Positions 17,562 to 27,110 of a stretch of 64,000 bases of DNA are shown here, piece by piece. Both the position numbers and the translations under genes were made by a program. The notes below the pieces were generated by a model. The model did not search any database. It saw only the letters and a list, made by a program, of their open reading frames with translations, and was not told where the DNA came from. How positions within the stretch are numbered: the stretch's first letter is position 1; the number at the start of each line of letters is the position of its first letter. This DNA comes from Hymenobacter arizonensis (lineage in GTDB: Bacteria; Bacteroidota; Bacteroidia; Cytophagales; Hymenobacteraceae): contig NZ_FOXS01000003.1 of NCBI RefSeq assembly GCF_900115775.1, positions 558,001-622,000 of the forward strand, read 5' to 3'.

Positions 17562-20519
17562 ATGATACAGTTTACTCTACAGTGGGTTGGGTTTTGGGAG
17601 CGGGTGGCGCTGCTGCTGTTGGTGCTGGCCGTTGGCTTGGGCCTGCAGCCAGAAGCTGCCCGGGCCTCGCACATCCGCGCCGGCGACATCCAGGCCAGGC
17701 CCGATACCACGGCCAACCCCATCCCGCGCCGGATTTTCTTCAGGATGACCCTGTATACCGACAACGCGTCGCCGGTGAAGCAGCCCGCCGCCACCATCTT
17801 TTTCGGCGACGGCACTTCCAGCTGCCTCGATGGCGTGCCCCGCCTGGGTGGCGAGCGGCCTGTACCCGGCAGCCCCGACACCAGCCTCAATATCTACTTA
17901 TTCGAGCACACGTTTCCTTCTACTGGCAGCTTTGTAGTGAGCTTCATTGGGGAGAACCGCAACCGGGGCGTGTTGAACATGGACCGGTCCGATGACCAAT
18001 CCTTCTACATCAGCACCACAATCACCTTGGACCCCGCGTTGCTAGGCAACCGGTCGCCGGTGCTCACTACTCCCGCTGTCGACAAAGCCGGGGTTAACCA
18101 GGTGTTTCTGCACAACCCCGGCGCTTTCGACCCCGACGGGGATTCTTTGGCGTTCGAATTGCGCGTTAGCCAGCGGGAGGCCCGTCCTCTTCAGAATGTG
18201 TTGGGAAATCCTTGCACCGGCACGGGCACCAACACTCCGCTGCCAACGCCGGTCCCCAACTTCCGCTATCCTGCGGACCCAAGCATTTCGCCCGGCAGGC
18301 CTCCGTTGCAAGTAGCTTATACCGGTATACCTACGGGAGTACCGGGCGCACCGGCCATTTTTGTGCAGGATGTGCGCACTGGCCAAATTACTTGGAATGC
18401 CCCGAACACGGTGGGTATCTACAACGTGGCCATGGTGGTGCGGGAGTTTCGTCGAACACCGCTGGGGCGCCGGCTGATAGGCGAGGTCATCCGCGACATG
18501 CAAATTATTGTGACGGGCACGGGCAACCTGCGCCCGCTGCTCACGCTGCCGCCAGACTTGTGCGTGATTGCCGGAGAAACGGCTACGGGCGTAGTGACGG
18601 CCACCGACCAGTCGTCGCCCACGAGCCCGGCCACCGCGGTGGACCTGTTTGCCTACTCGGGCATTCTGCCCCCGGCTACCTTCCGCCAAACCCAATTCGG
18701 CCCGCCGACGGCCTCAGGTACCTTTACCTGGCAAACTCAGTGCAACAACGTAGCCCAGCTGCCTTACCTGGTGGTGTTCAAAGCCCAGGATAGACCTGCT
18801 AACCCGACGCCCGCCAACCCGCCGCTCGTCGACGAGCAGGTCTGGCGAATTACCGTTATTGGCCCAGCGCCGCAGAACCTGCGCGCTACGCCCATTGTGG
18901 GGAGCGGCGCTGATGTGAACCGCGTCCGGCTCGATTGGAACCTGTACCAGTGCGCCAATGCCTCGCGCATCCTAGTCTACCGCAAGGTGAACCCGTCGAA
19001 CTTCGTGCCCGAGCCCTGCGAAACCGGCATTCCGGACCGCGCCGGGTACACGTTCATTGGCTCGGTGCCTGCCAACACTACTACTTATACCGACAGCAAC
19101 CCCAGCCCCGGTGGCAACAACCAGGGCCTGGAACGCGGGCAGAACTACTGCTACCGCATCTACGCCGAGTTTCCGCTGCCGGCCGGCGGTGCCAGCATTG
19201 CCTCGCAGGAGGCCTGTGCCACCTTCCCCGGTAGCCCGCTTCGGCTGGTGAAAGTAGACGTGGAAACCACCAGCCCGACCAATGGTCAGATTCAGGTCTG
19301 CTGGACTCGCCCGGCGCTGGGCGGTGGCGGCGCCCTCGAAGGCACTCCCAGCTATGTGCTGTCGCGTGGGGTGGGCCTGGCGCCTACGACTTTCGCGCCC
19401 GTTGCGACCATCACCTCGCTGGCCGATACCTGCTACACCGACACCAACATTAACACCGAGGAGCAGCAGTTTACCTACCGGGTGGAGTTTGTGCGCACCT
19501 TCCCGCCCAGCGATAACCGCGCGCCCATTCGGGAGGTGGCCCCCACGGCCAGCAGCGTGTACACCACTGCCGTGCCGGCCAACCCCGAAGCCACGTCCGT
19601 AACGGTGCGCTGGACCTACCAAGTGCCGTGGGACAATACTCAGCGGCCAGTTACTATCTACCGGCGTACCGGCAACACGGGGCCGTTTGTTCGTTTGAAT
19701 ACAGCCCCGACCACCGCCACCGGCGGCGTCTATACCGACAACGACCCCGCCCTGCGGCGAAACGAGACCTACTGCTACTACGTGCAGACCGATGGGCTGT
19801 ACCCGGGCGTGCCCTTCCTCAACTCTCTGATAAACCGAAGCCAGGTGCGCTGCTTGCTGCTCAGCACGCCGCCTTGCCGACCCATTCTGACCCTGGCGCC
19901 CACCAACTGCGAGGAATTGGCTAACCGCCCCGTGTTTCCCACCGCTGGCGACCGCTACACCAACCAGCTGACCTGGACGCTGAGCAACCAGCCCACCGGC
20001 TGCGACGCTACCATTGCCAGCTACCGGGTGTATTACCGGCCAGCGCTTACCGGTCCGTTTACCTTGCTGGGCACTACCACCGAGCAGCGCTTCACGCACC
20101 CCAATTTAGAATTCAACGGTGGTTGCTACGCGGTGCAGGCGGTGGCGCCGGGCGGGGTGCGCTCGGACACGAGCAACGTGGCGTGCCAAGACAACTGCGT
20201 GTTCTTCTTGCTGCCCAACATCTTCACCCCTAACGGGGACGCGCAGAACCCGGTGTTCCGGCCCAAGAACCACAGCCCCGTGCGGCAAGTGCGCTTCCAG
20301 GCCTTCAACCGCTGGGGCGTGAAGGTCTTCGAGAACGTGACCACCGCGGCCGACCCCGTCCTCATCAACTGGGACGGTGGCGGGCCGGCCGGCGAGTCCA
20401 GCAGCGGCAAAGCATCGCGCGTGTCGGACGGCATCTACTACTACCTGGCCGAGGTGGAGTTTGCCGACTTTGCCAACACCAAGCGCACGTACAAGGGCTG
20501 GGTCGAGGTGCGGCGCTAA
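17562..20519 (+). CDS. Surface protein with gliding-motility/T9SS C-terminal domain, tandem copy 1
   Basis: A 985-residue predicted type IX secretion cargo. It has a signal-like hydrophobic N terminus (LLLLVLAVGLGLQPEAARA) and then the start SHIRAGDIQARPD. The N-terminal third aligns with the next gene throughout and is a beta-rich region (FFGDGTSSC, YLFEHTFPSTGSF, ITLDPALLGN, GQITWNAPNTVGIYNVAMVVREFRR). The middle (about 430-860) has fibronectin-III-like repeats (CYRIYAEFPLPAGGASIASQEAC; YRVYYRP). The last about 105 residues form the CHU/gliding C-terminal domain: LPNIFTPNGDAQNPVF, VRQVRFQAFNRWGVKVFEN, DGIYYYLAEV, TYKGWVEVRR. Molecular role unknown; secretion across the outer membrane by T9SS is inferred. 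Confidence 0.85.
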   Translation: MIQFTLQWVGFWERVALLLLVLAVGLGLQPEAARASHIRAGDIQARPDTTANPIPRRIFFRMTLYTDNASPVKQPAATIFFGDGTSSCLDGVPRLGGERPVPGSPDTSLNIYLFEHTFPSTGSFVVSFIGENRNRGVLNMDRSDDQSFYISTTITLDPALLGNRSPVLTTPAVDKAGVNQVFLHNPGAFDPDGDSLAFELRVSQREARPLQNVLGNPCTGTGTNTPLPTPVPNFRYPADPSISPGRPPLQVAYTGIPTGVPGAPAIFVQDVRTGQITWNAPNTVGIYNVAMVVREFRRTPLGRRLIGEVIRDMQIIVTGTGNLRPLLTLPPDLCVIAGETATGVVTATDQSSPTSPATAVDLFAYSGILPPATFRQTQFGPPTASGTFTWQTQCNNVAQLPYLVVFKAQDRPANPTPANPPLVDEQVWRITVIGPAPQNLRATPIVGSGADVNRVRLDWNLYQCANASRILVYRKVNPSNFVPEPCETGIPDRAGYTFIGSVPANTTTYTDSNPSPGGNNQGLERGQNYCYRIYAEFPLPAGGASIASQEACATFPGSPLRLVKVDVETTSPTNGQIQVCWTRPALGGGGALEGTPSYVLSRGVGLAPTTFAPVATITSLADTCYTDTNINTEEQQFTYRVEFVRTFPPSDNRAPIREVAPTASSVYTTAVPANPEATSVTVRWTYQVPWDNTQRPVTIYRRTGNTGPFVRLNTAPTTATGGVYTDNDPALRRNETYCYYVQTDGLYPGVPFLNSLINRSQVRCLLLSTPPCRPILTLAPTNCEELANRPVFPTAGDRYTNQLTWTLSNQPTGCDATIASYRVYYRPALTGPFTLLGTTTEQRFTHPNLEFNGGCYAVQAVAPGGVRSDTSNVACQDNCVFFLLPNIFTPNGDAQNPVFRPKNHSPVRQVRFQAFNRWGVKVFENVTTAADPVLINWDGGGPAGESSSGKASRVSDGIYYYLAEVEFADFANTKRTYKGWVEVRR

Positions 20520-20586
20520 GGCCCCGCGCCGCTGCCAATCACACGAGAGAGGCCGCTCCATTAGGGGCGGCCTTTTTCGTGCCCGA
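20097..20586 (+). repeat. Homogenised 3' cassette, copy 1 (C-terminal domain plus terminator)
   Basis: Nearly identical to 23303-23789 in DNA, including silent positions, stop codon, 3' untranslated region and terminator. The rest of the two genes differs much more. Differences are scattered single bases, a 3-bp indel and one divergent 20-base patch (around 20403-20422). Confidence 0.85.
20550..20577 (+). terminator. Terminator after T9SS gene copy 1
   Basis: Stem AGGCCGC / GCGGCCT with loop TCCATTAGGG and a T tail, 30 bases after the stop. The same sequence follows the second copy. Confidence 0.75.
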
Positions 20587-20770
20587 CTCATGCAGTCGAG
20601 CCTGCTTGAAACCGAATGAGTAGCACGTCAGGTTCGTAATTTAAACACCTTGGTACCTTCAATGACAGGCCCTTTTGGGCGCTGTCTTCGGGGCTGTATA
20701 ACTCAAATAGTTATTACCTTGCTTACCGCTGAGCATAAGTGCCTTCTACCCTCTCTTTTCGTCTGTCATT

Positions 20771-23722
20771 ATGCATAATTCTTTACTTAGCGCCAGAGCT
20801 ATGGCGAAAGTGACCTTGCTGGTTGTGCTGCTATTGGCAGGGCTGGGGCTGAGGCCGGAAGGGGCGTGGGCTACGCACATTCGAGCGGGCGACATTCAGG
20901 CCAAGTCTGACACGACACTGCCGATAGCAAACCGGAATCCGCGCCGGGTCTTTTTCAAGATGGTGCTTTACACCACCATGACGGGGTTCGACGAGGAAAC
21001 TGTTACCATATTTTTTGGCGATGGCAGCTCGAGTTGTGAGGGCGGCATTGCGCGGATTCCGGGTGGGCGACGCCCGATTCCGGGGGCTCCTGATACCGGT
21101 CTTAACATTTACCTCTTTGAGCACACCTTCCCTTCATCGGGCAGCTTCACCATCACTTACACTGGTGAAAACCGTGTTGGCGGGGTGCTTAATATGGACA
21201 ACTCGATTGCTCAGTCTTTTCATATCAGCACCACCATTACCTTGGACCCGGCCCTGCTGGGCAACAGCTCGCCAGTGCTCAGGGCGCCAGCGGTAGACAA
21301 GGCAGCCGTGAGCCAGGTATTTCTACACAACCCCGCAGGCTTCGATGCCGACGGCGACTCCTTGGCCTATAAGCTGCGACCCAGCCAAAAGGTGAGTCGC
21401 GCTGTAGGTGTTATAGTGGGTAGCCCTTGCTCCGGAGCTACCGGCGATAATACTCCCGTGGCGCAGCAGGTGCCCAACTTCGTGTATCCAAACTCTGCCA
21501 GCATTAGTCCGGGTGCCGTGCAGGTAGAGTATGCCGGCAACCCGGTTGGGGTACGGGATAACCCCGCCATTTTCGTGCAGGACGTTCGCACGGGGCAAAT
21601 CACCTGGAACGCTCCCATCCGGGTTGGCTTTTATAATGTGGCCATGGTAGTAGAAGAGTGGCGACGCACGCCCTTGGGCAGACGCAAAATCGGCGAAGTA
21701 ATTCGCGATATCCAAATTATTGTGTCTGCCACCAGCAACCTGCGGCCAACCATCACCATTCCGGCCGACATCTGCGTGATTGCAGGGCAGACGGTGACCG
21801 GGCAGGTTTCGGCGGTAGACGGACTATCGGCAACCAGTCCGCAAACGCCCATCTCCCTTTTTGCCTATTCGGGTATTATTCCCCCGGCTACTTTCACGCA
21901 AACGGCTACTGGGCCGCCTACAGCTCAAGGCACGTTTACGTGGCGGACCGAGTGCAGCAACGTAGCTCAGCAGCCTTATTTGGTCGTGTTTAAAGCTCAG
22001 GATACGCCGTCAGGCGGCAATCTGGCGACTAACCCGCCGCTTATCGACGAGAAGCCGTGGCGCATTACTGTTATCGGGCCACCGCCTCAAAGCCTCAGGG
22101 TGACGCCTGCCCTCACCGGCCTGAACAGCGCAGGGCTAACCTGGAGCCCCTATGTGTGCACCAATGCTTCGGTCATTCACATCTACCGCAAGGAGAACAC
22201 GGCAGGCTGGACGCCCGGTGACTGCGAAACGGGAATTCCTGCCTCCACGGGTTATGTGCGCATAGCAACCGTGCCCGCTTCCGCTACCTCTTTTACTGAC
22301 AACAACGTGTCGGCCGGAGGTACCAACCAGGGTTTTGAACGGGGCAAAACCTACTGCTACCGCATCTACGCGGAGTTCCCCTTTCCCGCTGGGGGCGCCA
22401 GCATTGCTTCCGAAGAAGCTTGCGTGACTTTCGACGGCCGCGCGGCGCAACTGAAGAATGTTGACGTGGAAGAAACCAGCGCCACCGCGGGCCGAATTGC
22501 AGTGCGCTGGACGCAGCCCCGCGCCGCAGCGGGCCAAGTGTTGCAGGGTACGCCTTCTTATGTGCTCTCGCGCGGCGAAGGGCTGGCGCCAGCTACCTAT
22601 GCGGTGGTGCGCACCTTCACGGCCATTACCGATACCTTTTTCATCGATACCAACCTCAATACCCAAGACCTTCAGTATACCTACAAGCTGGAGTTTGTCC
22701 GCACCCTTGCCAACACCCAAGTGCCCCAGGTGATAAGGGAAACGGCAACACCCGCGAGCAGCGTCCGCGTGTCGGTGGTGCCTACGAGTTCAACCTCAGG
22801 TTTTTCCCTGACGTGGACGTACCAGGTACCTTGGACTAACACGGCCAAGCCGGTGGTTATCTACCGCCGCAACAGTGCCCCTGGCAGTCCTTACGTTCAG
22901 ATTGCCACCGCGCCTACCGGCCTCGCGGGCGGTAGCTACCGCGACGAAGACGCGGCCTTGGTGAAAGGACAAACCTACTGCTACTACGTCCGGACCGAAG
23001 GCCAGTATGCGCCTACCGGTTACCTCAGCTCTTTGCTCAATAGGAGCCAGGAACAGTGCGCCAAGCTGATTGCCCCGCCGTGCGTGCCAGTGCTGAGCTT
23101 GGCCGTAACAAACTGCGACAGCTTGGCGGCGCTGCCGTCGTTCCCGCGGCCTAACGAACGCTACACCAACCGCCTACGCTGGCGGCTAGGCAACGTGCCG
23201 GCCGGCTGCGACGAGGATGTTGCCAGCTACCGCGTGTATTATCGGCCGGGGCCGACGGGGGCTTTTGCCCTACTCGGTACCACCACGCAAACGAGCTACC
23301 TGCACCCCAATTTAGAGTTCAACGGGGGGTGCTACGCGGTGCAGGCGGTGGCGCCGGGCGGGGTGCGCTCGGACACGAGCAACGTGGCGTGCCAGGACAA
23401 CTGCGTGTTCTTTCTGCTGCCCAACATCTTCACCCCCAACGGGGACGCGCAGAACCCGGTGTTCCGGCCCAAGAACCACAGCCCCGTGCGGCAAGTGCGC
23501 TTCCAGGCCTTCAACCGCTGGGGCGTGAAGGTCTTCGAGAACGTGACCACCGCCGCCGACCCCGTCCTCATCAACTGGGACGGCGGGCCGGCTGGCGAGT
23601 CCAGCAATGGAAGATTGTTAAAAGTCTCGGACGGCATCTACTACTACTTGGCCGAGGTGGAGTTTGCCGACTTTGCCAACACCAAGCGCACGTACAAGGG
23701 CTGGGTTGAGGTGCGGCGCTAA
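20771..23722 (+). CDS. Surface protein with gliding-motility/T9SS C-terminal domain, tandem copy 2
   Basis: A 983-residue paralogue of the preceding gene with the same order: signal peptide (LLVVLLLAGLGLRPEGAWA), THIRAGDIQAKSDT start, beta-rich N-terminal region (FFGDGSSSC, YLFEHTFPSSGSF, ITLDPALLGN), fibronectin-III-like middle (CYRIYAEFPFPAGGASIASEEAC, YRVYYRPGPTG) and the C-terminal sorting domain (LPNIFTPNGDAQNPVF to YKGWVEVRR). The two proteins are similar throughout, but their DNA is close to identical only over the last 0.49 kb. Presumed T9SS cargo; adhesion or matrix roles are possible but not shown. Two near-equal ATGs lie within the first 15 codons; the upstream one (20771) is used. 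Confidence 0.85.
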   Translation: MHNSLLSARAMAKVTLLVVLLLAGLGLRPEGAWATHIRAGDIQAKSDTTLPIANRNPRRVFFKMVLYTTMTGFDEETVTIFFGDGSSSCEGGIARIPGGRRPIPGAPDTGLNIYLFEHTFPSSGSFTITYTGENRVGGVLNMDNSIAQSFHISTTITLDPALLGNSSPVLRAPAVDKAAVSQVFLHNPAGFDADGDSLAYKLRPSQKVSRAVGVIVGSPCSGATGDNTPVAQQVPNFVYPNSASISPGAVQVEYAGNPVGVRDNPAIFVQDVRTGQITWNAPIRVGFYNVAMVVEEWRRTPLGRRKIGEVIRDIQIIVSATSNLRPTITIPADICVIAGQTVTGQVSAVDGLSATSPQTPISLFAYSGIIPPATFTQTATGPPTAQGTFTWRTECSNVAQQPYLVVFKAQDTPSGGNLATNPPLIDEKPWRITVIGPPPQSLRVTPALTGLNSAGLTWSPYVCTNASVIHIYRKENTAGWTPGDCETGIPASTGYVRIATVPASATSFTDNNVSAGGTNQGFERGKTYCYRIYAEFPFPAGGASIASEEACVTFDGRAAQLKNVDVEETSATAGRIAVRWTQPRAAAGQVLQGTPSYVLSRGEGLAPATYAVVRTFTAITDTFFIDTNLNTQDLQYTYKLEFVRTLANTQVPQVIRETATPASSVRVSVVPTSSTSGFSLTWTYQVPWTNTAKPVVIYRRNSAPGSPYVQIATAPTGLAGGSYRDEDAALVKGQTYCYYVRTEGQYAPTGYLSSLLNRSQEQCAKLIAPPCVPVLSLAVTNCDSLAALPSFPRPNERYTNRLRWRLGNVPAGCDEDVASYRVYYRPGPTGAFALLGTTTQTSYLHPNLEFNGGCYAVQAVAPGGVRSDTSNVACQDNCVFFLLPNIFTPNGDAQNPVFRPKNHSPVRQVRFQAFNRWGVKVFENVTTAADPVLINWDGGPAGESSNGRLLKVSDGIYYYLAEVEFADFANTKRTYKGWVEVRR

Positions 23723-23789
23723 GGCCCCGCGCCGCTGCCAATCACACGAGAGAGGCCGCTCCATTAGGGGCGGCCTTTTTCGTGCCCGA
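23303..23789 (+). repeat. Homogenised 3' cassette, copy 2
   Basis: Counterpart of 20097-20586. The identity runs from the last fibronectin-like strand (CACCCCAATTTAGA) through the terminator and stops abruptly after CGTGCCCGA, where the two flanks diverge. Confidence 0.85.
23753..23780 (+). terminator. Terminator after T9SS gene copy 2
   Basis: Identical in sequence to the hairpin at 20550-20577, followed by five T. Confidence 0.75.
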
Positions 23790-23866
23790 TTTGTCAGGTT
23801 AGTTGGTTTATGTGCAGCTTGCATGCCCAATTGCTGCGGCGGTTGGCTGGGCTTAAGGCCCCGAAA

Positions 23867-24802
23867 ATGTCTGCTCATTTATTCCTAAGTGTCCTCGTGA
23901 ACCCCACCAATTCCTCCGAATCTCACAAGTCTGCCATCGTTTTTCCCGGCCAGGGCAGCCAGTTTCCGGGCATGGCCCGCGAGCTGTTCGAACAAAGCCT
24001 AGACGCTCGCGCCCTACTCACCCAAGCCAACGACATCCTGGGCTTCAGCCTGACGGACATCATGTTCGGCGGCTCCGAAGAAGACCTGCGCCGCACCGAT
24101 GTGACCCAGCCCGCCATTTTTGTGCATTCGGTGGCTCAGTTTGTGGCCCGGCCCGACTTGCAGCCCGCTATGACGGCTGGCCATTCGCTGGGCGAGTTCT
24201 CGGCCCTGGTGGCGGCCGGCGTGCTGCGCTTCGAAGACGCCCTGCCGCTGGTGGCACGCCGCGCCCAGGCCATGCAGGCCGCCTGCGAAGAGCAGCCCGG
24301 CACCATGGCCGCCATTCTGGGGCTTGATGATGCCACTGTGGAGCGCATCTGCCAGGAGATTACCGACGCGGGTGCAGTGGTGGTGGCCGCCAACTACAAT
24401 TGCCCCGGCCAGCTGGTCATTTCTGGCTCGGCCGAAGGGGTAGCCAAGGCCTGCGAAGCCCTGAAGGCCGCCGGCGCCAAGCGCGCCCTGCCGCTGCCGG
24501 TGGGCGGGGCCTTTCACTCGCCTCTTATGCAGAGCGCCGCCGCCGCCCTGGCCGAAGCCATTGAGAAAACCACTTTTGGCGAGGCGCGCTGCCCCGTGTA
24601 CCAGAACGTGGATGCGCTGCCGCACTCGTCGCCCGCTGAAATCAAGGCCAACCTCCTGCGCCAACTCACCGCGCCCGTGCGCTGGACCCAGCTGGTGCAG
24701 CAGATGGCGGCCGATGGCGCCACCGAATTCGTGGAGTGTGGCCCCGGCAAGGTGCTGCAAGGGCTGGTGAAGAAAATCGTGCCCACGGCCGTTCTCGGCT
24801 AG
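23867..24802 (+). CDS. fabD: Malonyl-CoA:ACP transacylase
   Basis: Moves the malonyl group from CoA to acyl carrier protein at the start of fatty-acid elongation. Counting from the ATG at 23867, the conserved start is VFPGQGSQFPGM (about 25-36). The nucleophile is Ser107 in GHSLGE, His217 in GGAFHSPLM is the catalytic base, and NYNCPGQLVISG and VECGPGKVLQGL are family blocks. A GTG at 23897 is an equally plausible start, only 12 residues before the family core. The stop is immediately followed by the GTG start of the next gene, which suggests translational coupling. Confidence 0.93.
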   Translation: MSAHLFLSVLVNPTNSSESHKSAIVFPGQGSQFPGMARELFEQSLDARALLTQANDILGFSLTDIMFGGSEEDLRRTDVTQPAIFVHSVAQFVARPDLQPAMTAGHSLGEFSALVAAGVLRFEDALPLVARRAQAMQAACEEQPGTMAAILGLDDATVERICQEITDAGAVVVAANYNCPGQLVISGSAEGVAKACEALKAAGAKRALPLPVGGAFHSPLMQSAAAALAEAIEKTTFGEARCPVYQNVDALPHSSPAEIKANLLRQLTAPVRWTQLVQQMAADGATEFVECGPGKVLQGLVKKIVPTAVLG

Positions 24803-26041
24803 GTGGCGGGGCGTTCGTTGGAGTCACCGGGGTGGCTGCGGTGGTTTGGCTGGTCGGTAGGGCTGGCGGTGCTGGTGCAGCTGGGGCTGTTTGTCCTGGC
24901 CACCGCCCCGGGACTGGCCGGCACCGCCGACTCGCGTTATTATGTGCACGCGGCCGGCACGTTGCGCGCCGCGGGCGTTCTGCTGCATCCCGATGGGTCG
25001 GCTTATCGCTATTGGCCGCCGCTCTACTCCGTACTGGTGGCGCTGGGCGGCAGCCTGGGCGTGGTGCGCGTGCTGCACGGCCTGGCCCTAGTAGCCGGCC
25101 TGCTGGCCTGGAGCCGGCTGGGCCGCTGGCTGCTGCCGGGGGCACTGGCGCTGGCGTTTCCGTGGGTGCTGGCCCTCAGCACGCCGTGGCTGGTAGTGAG
25201 CAAATTTGTGTGGGGCGAGGCGGTGTTCGTGGCCTTGGTGGCAGGGTACGCCCTGGCGTTGTTCCGGTGGCTGCACACCCAACACGCGCGCTGGTGGGGG
25301 CTGGCTACTGCCCTGGGCTTTGTGCTGCCCCTGCATCGGACGCCGGGCTTTTTTCTGCTGGCGGGAGTGGGGGTGGGGCTCGTGCTGCAAGCCCGGGCGC
25401 TGCTCCCAAAGCAGCGCCTACTGGCGGTGGCCCACCTGGCCTTAAGCGCGGTGGGAGGGCTGGCCTGGCACTACTACTCGCTGCTGCTGGCGGCGCCCAG
25501 CGTTTACCGCTACAACAAGGGCTGGGCTCAGTTTTTCAGCTCCTGCGCCGACTATGGCTTCGTGCTGAGCCGCTGGCTGCTGCCGGTGCGGGCTTCCTGG
25601 CGCCCCGAAATGCCCTTGCTTTGGGCGTTAGCCTTGGTGGGTGTGTTGGTGCTGTTGCTGCCACGAGGTTCGACAACATGGCCACAGTCTGCATTCACGA
25701 AGCAAGACTCGGCCGGTGACTGGCGCACGCGCTTCCCACGGGTTCTGTGGGCTGCAACGGGTTTCTTTATTCTTCAGTTAATTATTACCACCACCTTCAC
25801 CCGCAGCGCCGCCGGCCTATACGACGGCGAACGGTACACCAGCGTGCTGTTCGGGCCGGTTATGCTGTTGGCGCTTTTAGGAATAGGACGCTGGGCGGCT
25901 CACTCAGGAAGTAGAGATAGGTTTTCCTGGCTGGTAGTGGGCCTAGTGGGAATGTGGCTGGCATACGGGGCCGGCCGTACCATCAGCAACGCAATGGCCC
26001 TGCGCAAGCTGCCGCCTTTTGAATGGACGGCGGCGCGCTAG
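24803..26041 (+). CDS. Polytopic membrane protein, GT-C glycosyltransferase-like
   Basis: A 412-residue protein with about ten hydrophobic helices and a GTG start directly after the fabD stop. After the first helix the outside loop reads TADSRYYVHAAG, followed by YRYWPPLYSVLVALGG; an acidic residue here and the PPLY motif are typical of lipid-linked-sugar glycosyltransferases with the GT-C fold. Later loops contain WHYYSLLLAAP and GLYDGERYTSVLFGP. I infer a membrane sugar transferase, but the acceptor is unknown and a different polytopic function cannot be excluded. Confidence 0.6.
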   Translation: MAGRSLESPGWLRWFGWSVGLAVLVQLGLFVLATAPGLAGTADSRYYVHAAGTLRAAGVLLHPDGSAYRYWPPLYSVLVALGGSLGVVRVLHGLALVAGLLAWSRLGRWLLPGALALAFPWVLALSTPWLVVSKFVWGEAVFVALVAGYALALFRWLHTQHARWWGLATALGFVLPLHRTPGFFLLAGVGVGLVLQARALLPKQRLLAVAHLALSAVGGLAWHYYSLLLAAPSVYRYNKGWAQFFSSCADYGFVLSRWLLPVRASWRPEMPLLWALALVGVLVLLLPRGSTTWPQSAFTKQDSAGDWRTRFPRVLWAATGFFILQLIITTTFTRSAAGLYDGERYTSVLFGPVMLLALLGIGRWAAHSGSRDRFSWLVVGLVGMWLAYGAGRTISNAMALRKLPPFEWTAAR

Positions 26042-26061
26042 CCGCTAAAGCCAGTTGCCTT

Positions 26062-27033
26062 TTACCAGAAGCGGTTGGTGCACACCACCTGGGCCTTTTT
26101 CTTAAGGCGCAGGCCTACCAGCACCTCGTGGCTGCCGGCGTGGTACCCCGCCAGCTGGGAGAGGCCGGCATCGTAGGAATAGCCCAGCGTGTACTGCTCG
26201 TAGCTGAGGCCCACCATACCCACCATCGAGTCGAGGGCGCGCCACGACGCCCCGAACCAGAGCAGGTCCTGGTACTTGAGCTTGGCGTTGACGTCGAGGG
26301 AAAGCGGAGCTGGGTTCACGGCCTTCACCAGCACCGACGGCACCAGCGACCAGTCATCGTTGATGGGCAGCCGCACGCCAGCCGTGGCGAAGTAGTGCCG
26401 CTTCAGGGTGTTGCCGGTGCCCTCACCCAGTTGGTTGGCGCCGTAGGAAAAGTTGAGCTGATTGCCCAACAGCTGCGCGCCCGAGAAACCCACGTAAAAT
26501 TTAGAGCTGTACATCCAGACGCCCACCGTCCCGTCGAGGACCCGCGAGGCGGCGCTGGGAGCAACCGTGGTGGGGTCGAAGAAGCGCAGTTGCTGCCCGT
26601 CAACAGCAAACTGCTGCATGCCGGCCGATACGCCCAGCGCCAGCCGCAAATCGGGCGTCAGTAGCAAGTTGTAGGCGTAGGAGAGGTGGGCGCTGGTCCG
26701 ACTCGTGGGCCCGGTTTCGTCTTTGTATACGATGCCGCCTACCGCATGAAACGGCCGGCGCCGGTCGCGGATGGTGCGCTTGGGCGTGCTGCGCCACTTG
26801 CCCAGCGAGGAGCTCGCGCTGGCGTAGTAGGTTTTGGGCGCCCCCTCCAGGCCCGTCCACTGGGTGCGGTAGCTTAACTTGACGTCGATGTAATCCTCCA
26901 CGCCAGTGGCGCCGGGGTTCAGGATGTAGTTGTTGTTCATGTACTGGCTGTACTGGGCCTGCTGCTGGGCCTGGGCTGGCGCGGCGGCCAGCAGCAGCAG
27001 TGGTAGCAGTAGCAGCGATAGAGCTCTTCTCAT
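26062..27033 (-). CDS. PorP/SprF family type IX secretion outer-membrane protein
   Basis: Outer-membrane beta-barrel (323 aa from the ATG at 27033) with signal peptide MRRALSLLLLPLLLLAAAPAQA. The family start follows at once: QQQAQYSQYMNNNYILNPGATG. Other conserved strands are VKLSYRTQWTGLEGAPKTYYAS, AHLSYAYNLLLTPDLRLALG and LSYEQYTLGYSYDAGLS. PorP/SprF proteins are encoded next to specific gliding-C-terminal-domain cargo and help deliver or retain it at the surface. Here the upstream partner is the 1364-residue protein (stop at 27111, 77 bases away), so the two form a cargo/porin pair. Confidence 0.92.
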   Translation of the reverse strand: MRRALSLLLLPLLLLAAAPAQAQQQAQYSQYMNNNYILNPGATGVEDYIDVKLSYRTQWTGLEGAPKTYYASASSSLGKWRSTPKRTIRDRRRPFHAVGGIVYKDETGPTSRTSAHLSYAYNLLLTPDLRLALGVSAGMQQFAVDGQQLRFFDPTTVAPSAASRVLDGTVGVWMYSSKFYVGFSGAQLLGNQLNFSYGANQLGEGTGNTLKRHYFATAGVRLPINDDWSLVPSVLVKAVNPAPLSLDVNAKLKYQDLLWFGASWRALDSMVGMVGLSYEQYTLGYSYDAGLSQLAGYHAGSHEVLVGLRLKKKAQVVCTNRFW

Positions 27034-27110
27034 AACAGTGGGTGCCTTATTGTCTGGCTGGGAAGGAAGCTGGCCTTGCTGCGGCCAGCTCCGGGTAACG
27101 TACTGTCTAA

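Noticed and set aside
18972..20099. Long antisense ORFs in the T9SS genes
   Set aside because: No homology-like motifs, and the opposite strand carries the conserved C-terminal domain.
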